Shown piece after piece: positions 9,939 through 17,607 of a DNA stretch of 27,604 nucleotides. The position numbers and the translations under genes are program-made. Numbering within the stretch: the first letter of the stretch is position 1; every line of letters begins with the position of its first letter. The notes under the pieces are model-generated. The model had not been told where the DNA came from. It did no database searches and saw nothing but the letters and a program-made list of their open reading frames with translations. This stretch comes from an uncultured Pseudomonadota bacterium (GTDB lineage: Bacteria; Pseudomonadota; Gammaproteobacteria; Burkholderiales; SG8-39): positions 1-27,604 of the forward strand of contig CAITSH010000231.1 in assembly GCA_903895005.1 (NCBI GenBank). Reading direction: 5' to 3'.

Positions 9939-10990
9939 ACAATACACGACATGTGAACGTGTCCTGCCGCAGTGTTGCCGTGCGCGCCGCCATCGTCTGC
10001 AGCGCACTCTCGATACTGCTGCTCGCCGGCTGCCACGGCCTCATAACCAGCACGCCGGTGGTGGAACGCGCTCCCGAGCCACAAAAGCCGGCTGCACCGC
10101 CGCCGGCGCGGCGCGCAACGGGCGGTGGTTATTATCAGGATGACGGGCCTGGTGATAACGCACCGGTGGATCTCGCCGCGATTCCCGACGCAGAACCGAA
10201 AGTCGAAGCGCTGCACCGCTTTGCTAACAACCCCTACACCGTGTTCGGACAGGATTACCGGCCGGCGCGCGAGCTGCGTCCGTTCCGCCAAAGCGGTGTC
10301 GGCAGCTGGTATGGTCGCAAGTTCCATGGCCAGCGCACTTCGAGCGGCGAGCCCTACGACATGTATGCCATGACGGCGGCGCATCCCACCCTGCCCATAC
10401 CCAGTTACGCCCGCGTTACGAACGCGACGACGAAAAAATCGGTCATCGTCAGGGTCAATGACCGCGGCCCCTTCCATTCGGGCCGGATTATTGACCTCTC
10501 CTATACCGCCGCGGCCAAGCTTGGCTATGTGAATCAGGGCAGCACCCAGGTCGAAGTCGAACTGATCATTCCCCAGGACATGCCTGCCATTGTCGCGGCG
10601 CTCCGCAGTCAGTCGGCACCGCCGCCATTGGCGCAGCCGGCACCTAAAGAACCGAAAGTCGCAGATAACCGGCCCGCCCCACCCCCGGTGGCCGAACGCC
10701 CCCTTGCGGCGCAAGCACCGGCGAGTCAGCCGGCAACGATCCCGGTTGATACGGAGCGCGGCGGCATCTTTCTGCAGCTTGGCGCCTTTTCCGGGCGCGA
10801 CAACGCGGAGAATTTCCGTGTTCGCGTCTACCAGCAGCTTTCCTGGCTTAACAAGACCGTCGAAATCTACCAGCGGGAGGGTCTGTTCCGCTTGCATCTG
10901 GGCCCTTATCGGGACCGCGCCGAAGCGAACGCCGCCGCAGAACAGATACGCGAAACCCTCGCGTTCAAACCGGTGGTCATCCAGCGCTAA
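9935..10990 (+). CDS. rlpA: RlpA family lytic transglycosylase lipoprotein with SPOR domain
   Basis: RlpA proteins cleave glycan strands that lack stem peptides, mainly at the division septum. The 351-residue product has a lipoprotein signal peptide with lipobox LLLAGC (Cys33), a Pro/Ala-rich linker, a double-psi beta-barrel at about 120-210, a second Pro/Ala-rich linker, and a C-terminal SPOR domain at about 272-351 (IFLQLGAFSGRDNAENF to FKPVVIQR) that binds denuded glycan. Within the barrel, Glu139 (SSGEPYDMYAMTAAH) and Asp176 (VNDRGPFH) are spaced like the catalytic pair of the Pseudomonas enzyme, so transglycosylase activity is likely. The ATG overlaps the rodA stop in ATGA. It is last in the rod-shape cluster. 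Confidence 0.95.
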   Translation: MNNTRHVNVSCRSVAVRAAIVCSALSILLLAGCHGLITSTPVVERAPEPQKPAAPPPARRATGGGYYQDDGPGDNAPVDLAAIPDAEPKVEALHRFANNPYTVFGQDYRPARELRPFRQSGVGSWYGRKFHGQRTSSGEPYDMYAMTAAHPTLPIPSYARVTNATTKKSVIVRVNDRGPFHSGRIIDLSYTAAAKLGYVNQGSTQVEVELIIPQDMPAIVAALRSQSAPPPLAQPAPKEPKVADNRPAPPPVAERPLAAQAPASQPATIPVDTERGGIFLQLGAFSGRDNAENFRVRVYQQLSWLNKTVEIYQREGLFRLHLGPYRDRAEANAAAEQIRETLAFKPVVIQR

Positions 10991-11013
10991 CCCGACGGTG
11001 CCGAGCAGCCGAC

Positions 11014-11022
11014 TGTTATAAT
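11014..11022 (+). promoter_or_regulatory. Extended -10 promoter for dacC
   Basis: TGTTATAAT is a perfect -10 hexamer (11017-11022) with the extended TG motif. No good -35 hexamer lies 16-18 bases upstream, as is common for extended -10 promoters. Transcription would start near 11029-11030, giving a leader of only about 15 bases before the ATG at 11045. Confidence 0.6.
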
Positions 11023-11044
11023 TTCAATTTAGACGCTGTCCCCC

Positions 11045-12178
11045 ATGTCCCGTTATTTCGCTTCTATCGCTTTCGCCTTTTCGCTGCTGTTTGCACATTC
11101 CGGTGCCGCGCAAATTCCCCCGCCCGCAGTAGCCGCAAAAGCCTGGCTGCTGCTTGATATTTCCAGCGGTCAGTTGATCGCGAGTCAGGCTGCCAACGAC
11201 CGTTTCGAACCGGCGTCCCTGACCAAGCTGATGACCGCGTACATCGCGTTTTCGGCGATCAAGAACAAACAGCTCGCACTGACCCAGGCTATCCCCGTTT
11301 CTGAAAAAGCATGGCGCACCCAGGGTTCGCGCATGTTTATCGACCTGAGAAATCCAGTAACGGTTGATGAACTGCTGCGCGGCATGATCGTGCAATCGGG
11401 TAACGACGCCTGCATCGCACTCGCCGAAGCGATCGCCGGATCCGAGGAATTGTTTGCACAACTGATGAACAAGGAGGCGGCGCGCCTCGGAATGAAGAAC
11501 ACCCACTTCACCAATTCCAACGGCCTGCCGGACCCGCAGCATTACTCCAGTGCCCAGGATCTTGCACTGCTGGCATCGGCGCTGATACGCGACTTCCCCG
11601 AGTTTTATGCACAGTTGTATTCGCTCAAGGAATACCGCTACAACAACATCACGCAGCAAAACCGCAACCGCCTGCTCTGGCTGGATCCTAACGTGGACGG
11701 GATGAAAACCGGTTTCACCGATAACGCGGGCTACTGCCTCGTCGCCTCCGCCAAGCGCGGAACACGACGTCTGCTGTCGGTGGTCCTGGGAGCCGCCTCC
11801 GACTCGGTTCGCGCCCAGGAAAGCCAGAAGCTGCTCAACTACGGCTTTCAGTTCTATGACAGCGTGCGGCTTTACGAGAAAAACCAGGCAGTGAGCACGC
11901 TCGAGGTCTGGAAAGGCAGCGAGAACCGCGTCAAAGCCGGATTTCAGGCAGACATGTTCGTCACCCTTCCGCGCGGTCAGGCAGACAAGGTCAAGGCCGA
12001 ATTCGTCAGCCAGCAGCCGCTGGTAGCACCCATCAGCGCAGGCCAGCGCGTGGGCACGCTCAAAGTGATGGTGGAGAGCGGACTGGTAGCGGAGTATCCT
12101 GTGGTTGCGCTTGAAAATGTCGGCCTCGCCGGCTATTTCGGACGCATGTGGGACACCCTCAGGCTCTGGTTCAAATAA
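11045..12178 (+). CDS. dacC: D-alanyl-D-alanine carboxypeptidase, PBP5/6 type
   Basis: This low-molecular-weight penicillin-binding protein removes the terminal D-Ala from stem pentapeptides in the periplasm. The 377-residue product has a signal peptide (about 1-22, ending near AHSGAAQ), an S11-family catalytic domain and a C-terminal beta domain ending in an amphipathic helix (GYFGRMWDTLRLWFK) that anchors it to the inner membrane. Active-site motifs are S58-LT-K61 (PASLTKLM), S118-G-N120 (VQSGNDAC) and K221-T-G (GMKTGFTDNAGYC). It has its own extended -10 promoter. No Shine-Dalgarno element is seen in the short leader. The choice between dacA and dacC naming is by convention in betaproteobacteria and is not decided by sequence. 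Confidence 0.95.
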   Translation: MSRYFASIAFAFSLLFAHSGAAQIPPPAVAAKAWLLLDISSGQLIASQAANDRFEPASLTKLMTAYIAFSAIKNKQLALTQAIPVSEKAWRTQGSRMFIDLRNPVTVDELLRGMIVQSGNDACIALAEAIAGSEELFAQLMNKEAARLGMKNTHFTNSNGLPDPQHYSSAQDLALLASALIRDFPEFYAQLYSLKEYRYNNITQQNRNRLLWLDPNVDGMKTGFTDNAGYCLVASAKRGTRRLLSVVLGAASDSVRAQESQKLLNYGFQFYDSVRLYEKNQAVSTLEVWKGSENRVKAGFQADMFVTLPRGQADKVKAEFVSQQPLVAPISAGQRVGTLKVMVESGLVAEYPVVALENVGLAGYFGRMWDTLRLWFK

Positions 12179-12179
12179 G

Positions 12180-12210
12180 CCCGGGAGCGGCACTCCCTAC
12201 CGCTCCGGGG
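12180..12210 (+). other. Strong hairpin between dacC and dat, no T-run
   Basis: CCCGGGAGCGG (12180-12190) pairs with CCGCTCCGGGG (12200-12210) over 11 positions with a single mismatch, around a 9-base loop. It starts one base after the dacC stop. There is no T-run, so termination would need Rho or another factor. It may instead protect the 3' end of dacC mRNA. Confidence 0.5.
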
Positions 12211-12279
12211 TCGTTGCGCGCAAGACGGGAAATTCGGACAAATTCAGATAACTGCGATGTCTGCAACGATGAGGACGAT

Positions 12280-13149
12280 ATGACGGTCTATCTCAACGGC
12301 GAATTCATGGCGCGCGAAGACGCGAAAATCTCGGTTTTCGACCGCGGCTTCATGTTCGGCGACGGCGTTTACGAAGTGACGCCGGCCTACGGCAAACAGC
12401 CGTTCCGGCTGCGCCAACACATGGAACGGCTGGAAAAAAGCCTCGCGGAAATCCGCCTCGCCAATCCCCACACCCAGGCGCAATGGACCGAACTCACCGA
12501 ACAGCTAGTGGCGAAAAACCCCTGGGAAAACCAGGGCATCTACCTGCAGATCAGCCGTGGCGTGGCCCCGCGCGACCATCCGTTTCCCGCCAACGCCAAG
12601 CCGACCGTATTCATGATGTGCAACCAGTTGATGACACCGCCAGATTCGTTTTACGAAAAGGGCGCAGAGTGCATCACCGCGCCCGACACGCGCTGGCTGC
12701 GCTGCCAGATCAAGTCAACCTCGCTGCTTGGCAATGTGCTTGCGCGACAGGCGGCCGCCGATGTCGGTGCGCTCGAATGCATCATGTTCCGCGACGGTTT
12801 TCTCACCGAGGCATCGGCCTGTAACGTCATGGTCGTAAAAAACGGTGTTGTCCTTGCGCCGCCCCAGGACAACCTTATCCTGCCCGGGATCACCTACAAC
12901 GTTGCGATTGAGTTGATGCGGGCTAACAAGATTCCCCTGGAAGAGCGCAAGGTGTCCGAGGCCGAGGTGCGCAGGGCCGACGAGGTCTGGCTTACATCAA
13001 CGACCAAGGAATTGATCCCGGTGGTCAAGCTTGACGGCAAGCCCGTGGGCAACGACGACGCCGCGGGGAAACCGGGCGACGTATTCAAGCGCATGCACAC
13101 GCTTTTCCGGGCCTTGCGCACCAAGGAGTGCGCCTCCGTCCATGTCTGA
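12280..13149 (+). CDS. dat: D-amino acid aminotransferase (D-alanine:2-oxoglutarate)
   Basis: This is a class IV PLP-dependent aminotransferase that moves the amino group between D-amino acids and 2-oxo acids, typically D-Ala plus 2-oxoglutarate to pyruvate plus D-Glu, in the cytosol. The 289-residue product carries the PLP lysine Lys145 (QIKSTSLLGN), Glu177, Tyr31, and the Arg98/His100 pair (APRDH) known as substrate carboxylate ligands in Bacillus D-AAT. All five fall at the same numbers as in that enzyme, which favours Dat over branched-chain aminotransferase or aminodeoxychorismate lyase. The frame is open from 12148, but the ATG at 12280 has GATGAGGA just upstream and gives the family start MTVYLNGEF. 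It overlaps ybeD by eight bases and sits directly after dacC. Confidence 0.93.
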   Translation: MTVYLNGEFMAREDAKISVFDRGFMFGDGVYEVTPAYGKQPFRLRQHMERLEKSLAEIRLANPHTQAQWTELTEQLVAKNPWENQGIYLQISRGVAPRDHPFPANAKPTVFMMCNQLMTPPDSFYEKGAECITAPDTRWLRCQIKSTSLLGNVLARQAAADVGALECIMFRDGFLTEASACNVMVVKNGVVLAPPQDNLILPGITYNVAIELMRANKIPLEERKVSEAEVRRADEVWLTSTTKELIPVVKLDGKPVGNDDAAGKPGDVFKRMHTLFRALRTKECASVHV

Positions 13150-13426
13150 GCCGCAGAACACGCCCGAGCTTGAGTCGCTGCTCGCCTTTCCGACCGAGTT
13201 CCCGATAAAGATCATGGGGCTCACGCAGGATGGGTTCGCACAAGCGGTGGCCGGCATCGTCCGCAGGCATGCCCCTGACTTTGACGCGTCCACCATCGAG
13301 ATGCGCTCGAGCAAGGAAGGCAAGTACCTTTCGCTCACCGCCACCATCAATGCGACTTCGCGAGAGCAACTTGACGCGATCTATCAGGCGCTGTGCGACC
13401 ACCCGATGGTCAAGATGGTTCTTTAG
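13142..13426 (+). CDS. ybeD: YbeD family protein (DUF493)
   Basis: This is a small cytosolic protein of the YbeD/DUF493 family, an alpha-beta ACT-like fold often encoded beside lipB. Its molecular role is unsettled, although its genomic link to lipoate genes is well known. The 94-residue product shows the family pattern: FPTEFPIKIMG near the start, the central helix FAQAVAGIVRRHAP, then RSSKEGKYLSLTATINATSREQLDAIYQAL and the terminal HPMVKMVL. The upstream open frame, from 13031, overlaps dat. The ATG at 13142 gives the expected length and overlaps the dat stop by eight bases, implying coupling. lipB follows 33 bases later. Confidence 0.93.
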   Translation: MSEPQNTPELESLLAFPTEFPIKIMGLTQDGFAQAVAGIVRRHAPDFDASTIEMRSSKEGKYLSLTATINATSREQLDAIYQALCDHPMVKMVL

Positions 13427-13459
13427 CAAAGCGATGAGCCGCCGCATGGTGACCAGGCA

Positions 13460-14101
13460 ATGTTGATTAGAGAGCGGGCGGCTGCGACGGTTGCACAAGC
13501 GCCCTTCATCCGGCAGTTGGGGCTGGCCGACTATGAGCCGGCCTACGAAGCAATGCGCCGCTTCACGGCCGGGCGCAACGCCGGCACCCCTGACGAAATA
13601 TGGACGTTGCAGCACCCGCCGGTCTACACCGTCGGTCTGGCGGGTCGGCCCGAACATTTCCCGCGCTCGGGCGACATCCCTGTCGCGCACATCGACCGTG
13701 GCGGGCAGATCACCTACCACGGCCCGGGACAGGCGATCGCATACCTGCTGCTCGACCTGGCACGGCGCGACCTTAAGGTCCGCCAGCTTGTGCAACTCGC
13801 GGAACAGGCGGTCATCGATCTGCTGGCTGATTTCGACGTGGCCGCCACCCGCGTCGTCGGGGCGCCGGGCGTGTACGTCGAGGGCGCCAAAGTCGCCGCG
13901 CTCGGCTTGCGGGTGCGAAAGGGCTGTTGTTACCACGGTATTTCCCTCAACGTCGACATGGACCTCGCCCCCTTCTCGGCCATCGACCCGTGCGGCTTTC
14001 CCGGACTGCGGGTGACGCAAACCCGGGATCTGGGTATTTGCGCAGGCCCTGCGGAAATGGGTGAACGACTTGCCTCAAAAGTGATCCAACACCTCCAATG
14101 A
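13460..14101 (+). CDS. lipB: Octanoyltransferase LipB
   Basis: LipB transfers octanoyl groups from acyl carrier protein to lipoyl domains of 2-oxoacid dehydrogenases and the glycine cleavage H protein, the first step of lipoate synthesis. The 213-residue product has the usual length and motifs: HPPVYTVG (52-59), [12 protein letters not shown] (80-91), the catalytic Lys144 (GAKVAALG) and Cys178 (IDPCG). The start is probably the ATG at 13460; the Shine-Dalgarno element (CAGG) is weak and the following TTG is an alternative. Its stop overlaps the lipA start as ATGA, so the acyl transferase and the sulfur-inserting enzyme are coupled. Confidence 0.96.
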   Translation: MLIRERAAATVAQAPFIRQLGLADYEPAYEAMRRFTAGRNAGTPDEIWTLQHPPVYTVGLAGRPEHFPRSGDIPVAHIDRGGQITYHGPGQAIAYLLLDLARRDLKVRQLVQLAEQAVIDLLADFDVAATRVVGAPGVYVEGAKVAALGLRVRKGCCYHGISLNVDMDLAPFSAIDPCGFPGLRVTQTRDLGICAGPAEMGERLASKVIQHLQ

Positions 14102-15066
14102 GCAGCCCAGACATCAAGCAAAAAGGCCAATCTAAGACGGAACGCATCCCGATCAAGATCGTGCCTGCGGAAAAACTGAAAAAGCCCGACTGGATCCGCG
14201 TGCGCGCGGCCTCCGACAACACGCGTTTTACTGAAATCAAGCAGATCCTGCGTGAAAACCGTCTGCATACGGTTTGCGAGGAGGCCTCCTGCCCGAATAT
14301 CGGCGAATGCTTCGGCAAGGGAACCGCGACCTTCATGGTCATGGGGGACAAATGCACGAGGCGCTGCCCTTTTTGTGACGTCGGCCACGGGCGACCCGAC
14401 CCGCTCGACGCCGAGGAGCCGCTGCACCTCGCACAGACCATCGCCGCACTCAAACTCTCCTACGTGGTCATCACCAGCGTAGACCGCGACGACCTGCGCG
14501 ATGGCGGAGCGGGGCACTTTGTCGAATGTATCCGCGCCGTGCGTGAACTTTCACCCCAAACACGCATCGAAGTTCTGGTTCCGGATTTTCGCGGCCGCAT
14601 GGATCGCGCGCTCGAAATTCTGGACGGCGGCCCCCCTGATGTGATGAACCACAACCTGGAAACCGTGCCGCGCCTGTACAAGCAGGCGCGCCCCGGCTCC
14701 GACTACAACCACTCACTCATGCTTTTGCGCCAGTTCAAATCACGCCACCCGCAGGTACCGACCAAGTCGGGCTTGATGGTCGGCCTGGGCGAAACCGATG
14801 ATGAAATCATCGCGGTCATGCGTGACATGCGCGAACACCGGGTCGATATGCTCACAATCGGCCAGTACCTGCAACCATCGGCGCACCACCTGTCGGTAGA
14901 ACGTTACGTCCACCCGGATGTATTCGCGCGCTTTGAGCATGAGGCCAGAATGATGGGTTTCATGCACGCGGCCGTCGGTCCGATGGTGCGCTCCAGCTAC
15001 CATGCGGATCAGCAGGCGCACGCCGCAGGCGTCCCTGACACATTCAGAGCGAAAGCGGCGCCATGA
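14098..15066 (+). CDS. lipA: Lipoyl synthase LipA
   Basis: LipA is a radical SAM enzyme that inserts two sulfur atoms at C6 and C8 of protein-bound octanoyl groups. The 322-residue product has both cluster sites: the auxiliary [4Fe-4S] site C60-x4-C65-x5-C71 ([12 protein letters not shown]) and the radical SAM site C86-x3-C90-x2-C93 (CTRRCPFC). The C-terminal RSSYHA (298-303) carries the conserved Ser that ligates the auxiliary cluster. About 20 residues of variable tail follow. The ATG overlaps the lipB stop, and the TGA overlaps the start of the downstream thioredoxin-like gene. Confidence 0.97.
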   Translation: MSSPDIKQKGQSKTERIPIKIVPAEKLKKPDWIRVRAASDNTRFTEIKQILRENRLHTVCEEASCPNIGECFGKGTATFMVMGDKCTRRCPFCDVGHGRPDPLDAEEPLHLAQTIAALKLSYVVITSVDRDDLRDGGAGHFVECIRAVRELSPQTRIEVLVPDFRGRMDRALEILDGGPPDVMNHNLETVPRLYKQARPGSDYNHSLMLLRQFKSRHPQVPTKSGLMVGLGETDDEIIAVMRDMREHRVDMLTIGQYLQPSAHHLSVERYVHPDVFARFEHEARMMGFMHAAVGPMVRSSYHADQQAHAAGVPDTFRAKAAP

Positions 15067-15575
15067 ACATCGTCAAACATCGGCGTCTTTCGCTCCAGGG
15101 TATTGCCGCCGCAGCGCTTGCCGGCACATGCGTGACCGCACCGGCGCGCGAACAGGGCGTCGAGACCGGCAAGCATGTACCGGATCTGGACCTGAAACTG
15201 CTCAACGGAAAAACCCTCGGCGCAAAACAACTGCAGGGCAAGGTGGTGGTTCAGATGTACTGGGCGACCTGGTGCCCCTATTGCCGCGCCGACCTGCCCG
15301 AGATGCAACGCATCTACCTTTCTTTGCAGGCGAAGGGCCTCGAGATCATCGCGTTGTCGATTGATGAGAGCGACAAGACCGTGCGCGAATTCTGGAAGAG
15401 CAAGAATTACAGTTTTCCGGTGGCTATGCGCAGTAACGCCTACTTTGAGCGCTACGGCCGCATCGGCACGACGCCGACTTATTTCATCATCGACCGCGAA
15501 GGCGTATTGCGCCAGCGCATCAACGGCGCCCCCGAACCCGGCGTGATCGAGCAAATCGTCACCAAACTGATTTAG
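15063..15575 (+). CDS. Secreted TlpA/ResA-like thioredoxin-fold protein (CPYC)
   Basis: This is a 170-residue thioredoxin-fold protein with an N-terminal signal peptide (basic [10 protein letters not shown], then hydrophobic to about residue 28), so it should act in the periplasm. The redox motif is WATWCPYC (Cys71, Cys74) and the cis-Pro loop is GTTPTYF (Pro138), both intact. The family (AhpC/TSA or Redoxin, TlpA-like) usually reduces disulfides, for example in cytochrome c maturation, but some members act as peroxidases. The partner here is unknown. The ATG overlaps the lipA TGA in ATGA, so it is coupled to a cytosolic Fe-S enzyme despite being exported. A second family member lies tail-to-tail at 15678-16202. 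Confidence 0.88.
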   Translation: MNIVKHRRLSLQGIAAAALAGTCVTAPAREQGVETGKHVPDLDLKLLNGKTLGAKQLQGKVVVQMYWATWCPYCRADLPEMQRIYLSLQAKGLEIIALSIDESDKTVREFWKSKNYSFPVAMRSNAYFERYGRIGTTPTYFIIDREGVLRQRINGAPEPGVIEQIVTKLI

Positions 15576-15597
15576 CCGGGTTAAGCCGAGGAAGCTG

Positions 15598-15612
15598 ACA
15601 ATTTTTTCACCT
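15598..15612 (+). repeat. 15-base intergenic word, copy 2
   Basis: This is an exact second copy of ACAATTTTTTCACCT (first at 632-646). It lies 22 bases after the stop of the CPYC thioredoxin-like gene, in the 102-base convergent gap. Only a weak AGC/GCT pairing precedes it, so it is not a clear intrinsic terminator. Confidence 0.6.
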
Positions 15613-15677
15613 ATATCGACCTGGACCCTTGCCTGGCGGGGCTTTCGGCATTGAATTCGCCGGAATTACGCGACCTG

Positions 15678-16202
15678 TCATCCGGCGTTTAGTTCTCTTT
15701 CCAACAGCGCATGCAGCGCTTCAAAATCCGGTTCGCCGAGGAATTGCTTCACGATGCGCCCGTCCTTGGCGATGATGAAGGTGGTGGGCGTCAGGGTGAC
15801 ATTACCGAACCGTTGTGCGAGGTCGCCATTGACGTCGAGGGCCACCTTGAACGGCAGCGCGTTTTTTTCGGCGTAGCTGACAACGAAGTTGGGCGGGTCA
15901 TGGCGCATCGCAACGGCGATGGTCTCGAAACCTCGCGACTCAAATTTGCGGTAGGTCGCTGCAAGCGCGGGAATCTCATGCACGCAGGGTACGCAGTCGG
16001 TGGCCCAGAAATTCACAAGGACTACCTTGCCGCGCAGGTCGCTGGTGTTGATGCGCTCGCCCTTTAAGGTGTTGAACTGAACCTCGGGTGCTGCACCCGA
16101 CTTGGACATCGTCGTCACAAACATCAGTGTGCCTATTGTAGCGAGAGCCGCTATGACGCTAAGCTGACGCCAACTGACTAAACTTTTTACGGGTGAACTC
16201 AT
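15678..16202 (-). CDS. Membrane-anchored TlpA family thiol-disulfide oxidoreductase (CVPC)
   Basis: This is a thioredoxin-fold protein of the TlpA/ResA group, 174 residues from the ATG at 16202. An N-terminal hydrophobic segment (about 12-30, LSVIAALATIGTLMFVTT) would anchor it in the inner membrane with the catalytic domain outside. The motif is WATDCVPC (Cys70, Cys73) and the cis-Pro loop is TLTPTTF (Pro139). WATDC with Asp before the first Cys is less usual than WATWC. Alternative starts are ATG at 16211 and GTG at 16238. None has an ideal ribosome-binding element, although GGAG lies three bases before 16202. All choices overlap the divergent DUF4197 gene. It probably reduces a periplasmic disulfide; the target is unknown. 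Confidence 0.88.
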   Translation of the reverse strand: MSSPVKSLVSWRQLSVIAALATIGTLMFVTTMSKSGAAPEVQFNTLKGERINTSDLRGKVVLVNFWATDCVPCVHEIPALAATYRKFESRGFETIAVAMRHDPPNFVVSYAEKNALPFKVALDVNGDLAQRFGNVTLTPTTFIIAKDGRIVKQFLGEPDFEALHALLERELNAG

Positions 16203-16902
16203 GCGCTCCATTTTCGGCTCTTTGTCCCTGATTGTCACCTTTAGCCTCGGCCTGGGCAGCGGGCCGGTTCACGCCCTGTCGCTCGCCGACCTCACCAACA
16301 AAGACGCCTCCGCAGGTCTTAAAGAGGCCCTGGCCAAGGGAGCGCAGATCGCCGTGCAAAAGCTGGGGGCGGAAAATGGTTTTTTCGGCAATGACAAGGT
16401 GAAGATCCCGCTGCCCGAGTCAATGCAAAAAGTCGACAGCCTGATGCGCAATTTTGGCATGGGCAAGCAGGCCGATGAGCTGCTGCTGCGCATGAACCGG
16501 GCCGCAGAAGCCGCGGTTCCGGAGGCGAAGACACTGCTGGTCAACGCGGTAAAACAAATGTCGGTCGAAGACGCCAAGGGTATTCTGAGCGGGGGCAACG
16601 ACGCCGCAACGCAGTATTTCAAGCGCACGACCTCCGAGCCCATGGCAGGAAAATTTCTGCCTATCGTAAAAAAGGCCATGGAAAAGGTGAAGCTCGCAGA
16701 GGTCTACAACAACTACGCCGACCAGGGGGCAAAGTACGGTCTGGTCAAAGCCGAGGACACGCGCATCGAAAACTACATCACGCGCAAAGCCCTTGACGGC
16801 GTGTTTGTCATGATCGCCGAAGAGGAAAAAGCAATCCGCGCCGACCCCGTGGGTCAGACCTCGAACCTGCTGAAAAAGGTGTTTGGCGCCCTTGGTAAAT
16901 AG
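16201..16902 (+). CDS. DUF4197 domain-containing protein
   Basis: The 233-residue product has a signal peptide (MRSIFGSLSLIVTFSLGLGSGPVHA) and a mature region matching the DUF4197 family: LSLADLTNKDASAGLKEAL at the start, KIPLPESMQKVDSLMRNFGMGKQADELLLRMNRAAE in the middle and the helical VYNNYADQGAKYGLV and ENYITRKALDGVFVMIAEEEKAIR further on. The family is periplasmic, all-helical and without a known activity. The next internal Met lies far past the signal peptide, so the ATG at 16201 is the credible start. That ATG shares bases with the CATG at the start of the divergent TlpA-like gene. It ends 23 bases from the convergent SGNH-like gene. Confidence 0.87.
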   Translation: MRSIFGSLSLIVTFSLGLGSGPVHALSLADLTNKDASAGLKEALAKGAQIAVQKLGAENGFFGNDKVKIPLPESMQKVDSLMRNFGMGKQADELLLRMNRAAEAAVPEAKTLLVNAVKQMSVEDAKGILSGGNDAATQYFKRTTSEPMAGKFLPIVKKAMEKVKLAEVYNNYADQGAKYGLVKAEDTRIENYITRKALDGVFVMIAEEEKAIRADPVGQTSNLLKKVFGALGK

Positions 16903-16925
16903 GCACAAGCCGGGACAAAGCGCCG

Positions 16926-17579
16926 TTAATAGAAGACCTGCGTCCGCACTGATTCGCGCGAAATAACGTCCAGCGCGCGGCGAATGACCTCGGCAACGCG
17001 CTGCAGGCCGGCGACCGAGAGTTGGGTCGGGCTGGAGTAAAGCTCCGGAACACTGCCCAATTGCCTCAGGTCGGCGATGGCAAAACCGGCGGCAACGGCG
17101 CTTTTCAGGATGCGATCATTAAATACCGCAAGAGCGGCACAGGCCGCCTGTTGCTGCTCCCAATCCGGGTAACGCGGCGGAAACATGGTGCAGACGAGCG
17201 TCGGCAGCCTGGTCGACAATGCCCCACGCGCAAGAATCTCAACGTGGCGTTCAAAGTCGTCGGCCGCACTGTTGAGCTGGGCGAGGCCGGAACGCCAGGC
17301 AATCGCCGGGCCGTCGAGCAAGCCGCTGGACGCAATGGCTTCGTTGCCCTCGATGTTGATCACGATGTGGGTGGCGTCTTCAGGAATGGTCGCCGAAGGA
17401 CCGGGCGTCGATACCTGAGCCGCGGAAATCACGCTCAGCTTCCAGGGAAACCGCGCGCTCGGCATGATGGCGTCCTCAAGCCTGCCGTCGGGGAGGTCGG
17501 CTCGCACCGGCAGCAGGGAGTCTCCCAGCAACACCACGTGCGGCTGCCGAAACTCCTCTAGCGTCGGAAACTCACTCAC
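16926..17579 (-). CDS. SGNH/GDSL-hydrolase-like protein with degenerate catalytic site
   Basis: This 217-residue cytosolic protein starts at a GTG (17579) behind a G-rich stretch. It looks like an SGNH/GDSL hydrolase at the N-terminus: VVLLGDSLL (Gly19-Asp20-Ser21) is a block I motif, and INIEGNEA (75-81) resembles block III with Gly78-Asn79. The C-terminal block V, normally Asp-x-x-His, is replaced by YSSPTQLSVAGLQRVAEVI (181-199), which keeps the S-x-x-G helix but has no His. Either another residue serves, or the protein is not a hydrolase. It lies 28 bases downstream of polA on the same strand, so it is probably co-transcribed. I recognise the fold but not a specific family. Confidence 0.65.
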   Translation of the reverse strand: MSEFPTLEEFRQPHVVLLGDSLLPVRADLPDGRLEDAIMPSARFPWKLSVISAAQVSTPGPSATIPEDATHIVINIEGNEAIASSGLLDGPAIAWRSGLAQLNSAADDFERHVEILARGALSTRLPTLVCTMFPPRYPDWEQQQAACAALAVFNDRILKSAVAAGFAIADLRQLGSVPELYSSPTQLSVAGLQRVAEVIRRALDVISRESVRTQVFY

Positions 17580-17607
17580 CCCGATACCCCCGCGTCAGAT
17601 CCGCGCG

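Noticed and set aside
11024..12193. 389-codon open frame antisense to all of dacC
   Set aside because: It mirrors the codon pattern of the strongly supported dacC frame, as is usual in GC-rich genes, and shows no recognisable domain or signal.
13085..14020. 311-codon minus-strand frame across dat, ybeD and lipB
   Set aside because: It runs opposite three well-supported genes with overlapping operon structure, and no domain is visible.
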